Positions 5,206-6,050 of a DNA stretch of 6,050 bases are shown here, in pieces. This stretch comes from an uncultured Eubacteriales bacterium (lineage in GTDB: Bacteria > Bacillota > Clostridia > Christensenellales > Borkfalkiaceae). The notes below the pieces were generated by a model. It worked only from the letters and a program-made list of their open reading frames with translations, did no database searches and had not been told where the DNA came from. The stretch's first letter is position 1. Every line of letters begins with the position of its first letter. The stretch is from assembly GCA_900542935.1 (NCBI GenBank), contig UQPN01000036.1, positions 1 to 6,050 of the forward strand, written 5' to 3'. The position numbers and the translations under genes were made by a program.

Positions 5206-5713
5206 AGAAGAACCATTTCACCGTCCACGACGCCATGAGAAAGCCGACAAAGTCCGCGAACAGCGCCGCCGGAAGGGTGTAGCGGGTCTTTTTGATGCCC
5301 GCCGCGCCAAAGTAGACGCTGATGGTGCAAAAGGTCGTCTCCGTGGACCCCAGCATCACCGCTGCCGTGCGGCCGATTTGAGAATCCACGCCGTACTGCG
5401 CCATCAGTTCTGCCCCCACCGCAAGGGCGGCGCTGCCGCTGATGGGGCGGATGAGCACGAGCATGGCCGTCTCCGGCGGAATGCCGAAGAAGGAAAAGAC
5501 CGGGGCGAAAAATCTGCTCAGAAGCGCCACCGCCCCGGAAGCGCGAAGCATATGGACGGCGGTCAGCAGCAGAACCAGCGCCGGAAGAATGGTCACAAGG
5601 AGTTTCAGCCCGTCCGCGCCGCCCTGAAGGAGAAGGTCATAGGCGTTTTCCCGCTTCCCGAGAGCCAGCGCCGCCGCCAGAAACAGAAGCACCGGAACAA
5701 TGTAATCCGTCAT
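5204..5713 (-). CDS. spmB: Spore maturation protein B
   Basis: A 169-residue membrane protein (B. subtilis SpmB is about 178). With SpmA it is needed for normal dehydration of the spore core and so for heat resistance; the family carries the nucleoside-recognition/Gate fold and the molecular activity is unsettled. Hydrophobic segments are near 3-18, 37-56, 82-100 and 145-163. Diagnostic stretches are IRPISGSAALA (88-98) and GSTETTFCTISVYFGAAGIK (122-141), followed by KTRYTLPAALFADFVG. An ATG further upstream (5785) would add 24 residues lying inside spmA in another frame. ATG 5713 is preferred because it gives the family N terminus (MTDYIVPVLL), overlaps the spmA stop as ATGA, and has AAAGG at 5728-5724, ten bases upstream. 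Translational coupling to spmA is expected. It converges with the exonuclease gene. Confidence 0.95.
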   Translation of the reverse strand: MTDYIVPVLLFLAAALALGKRENAYDLLLQGGADGLKLLVTILPALVLLLTAVHMLRASGAVALLSRFFAPVFSFFGIPPETAMLVLIRPISGSAALAVGAELMAQYGVDSQIGRTAAVMLGSTETTFCTISVYFGAAGIKKTRYTLPAALFADFVGFLMASWTVKWFF

Positions 5714-6050
5714 TTCCGCCAGACCTTTCCCAGCACCCACGCTGCCGTGACCCCCAGTCCGGCAGAGCACAGGCTCGTGACCCACACTGCCGGGAGAATA
5801 TCAAAGGGAGTCGCGCAGCCAAGAGCACTGCGGACAGCTGCCACATTCGCCGGGATCAGCTGAATGGAGGCGGTGTTCAGCACGATCAGACGGCAAAGCT
5901 CGTCCGTGGCGGTGCCGCCACGCTTCATCCGCTGCGCCGCCTGAATGCCCATGGGCGTGGCGGCGTTGCCGAGGCCGAGAAAATTCGCACAGATGTTGGC
6001 GCTCAGACTTTCCGCGAGGGCAGCGTCCTCCTTTGTGCTGGGAAACACCC
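5710..6050 (-). CDS. spmA: Spore maturation protein A, C-terminal part (runs off window)
   Basis: The last 112 or so residues of SpmA, partner of SpmB in spore maturation; the family is about 195-200 residues, so the N-terminal part lies beyond 6050. The core signature NICANFLGLGNAATPMGIQA (18-37 of the visible part) is the strongly conserved SpmA block. Two hydrophobic stretches follow (about 52-72, LCRLIVLNTASIQLIPANVAA, and 84-107, ILPAVWVTSLCSAGLGVTAAWVLG). The GTG at 6048-6046 is in frame but encodes an internal valine (VFPSTKED...), not the start. The stop overlaps the spmB ATG by four bases. No promoter is in view; one active during sporulation would be expected upstream, outside the window. 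Confidence 0.94.
   Translation of the reverse strand, partial: VFPSTKEDAALAESLSANICANFLGLGNAATPMGIQAAQRMKRGGTATDELCRLIVLNTASIQLIPANVAAVRSALGCATPFDILPAVWVTSLCSAGLGVTAAWVLGKVWRK

Noticed and set aside
5714..5785. Upstream in-frame ATG for SpmB adding 24 residues
   Set aside because: The extension lies within spmA in another frame and is not like SpmB N termini. The ATGA overlap start has a ribosome binding site and the expected sequence.
5378..5863. Plus-strand open frame of 161 codons opposite spmB/spmA
   Set aside because: Its Arg/His/Gln-rich low-complexity translation is typical of the complement of GC-rich membrane-protein genes.

Overview
The window looks like bacterial chromosome from low-GC Gram-positive (Firmicutes/Clostridia-type) DNA. 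It has consensus sigma-A promoters, AGGAG-type ribosome binding sites, rho-independent terminators and, on the right, the spore maturation genes spmA and spmB, which are characteristic of endospore formers. No phage, insertion sequence, CRISPR or defence genes are visible, and I do not see a convincing new biological system. The most notable thing is structural: the window seems to be two unrelated stretches joined inside a glycyl-tRNA synthetase gene.

Left stretch (1 to about 4045). An edge region holds a 25-bp imperfect tandem repeat and a doubtful partial reading frame. A strong minus-strand terminator (179-212) follows. Two minus-strand genes then run in the order glnS (glutaminyl-tRNA synthetase, 1620-3260) and a CvpA-like polytopic membrane protein (293-1534); they are probably co-transcribed. 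A 354-bp divergent intergenic region (3261-3614) carries an extended -10 promoter for glnS, a block of helically phased T-tracts, and a perfect TTGACA-17-TATAAT promoter for glyS on the plus strand. The glyS gene starts normally at 3615 but ends after 160 codons, whereas the family is about 460 residues long.

Right stretch (about 4045 to 6050). Codon choice changes: CGG becomes the main arginine codon. After a short tail, a weak hairpin and a promoter overlapped by an 8-8-8 inverted repeat comes a complete DEDDh 3'-5' exonuclease with a C-terminal zinc-ribbon-like region (4231-5166). A hairpin terminator (5171-5196) separates it from convergent minus-strand spmB (5204-5713), which overlaps the 3' end of spmA (5710 to the window edge) by four bases.

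Together, the left genes cover translation (charging of tRNA-Gln and tRNA-Gly) plus an unassigned membrane protein. The right genes cover a nuclease of unknown substrate and spore core dehydration or maturation. The loss of the catalytic part of an essential synthetase exactly where composition changes is best explained by a chimeric assembly. A real recombination or insertion event is the alternative.
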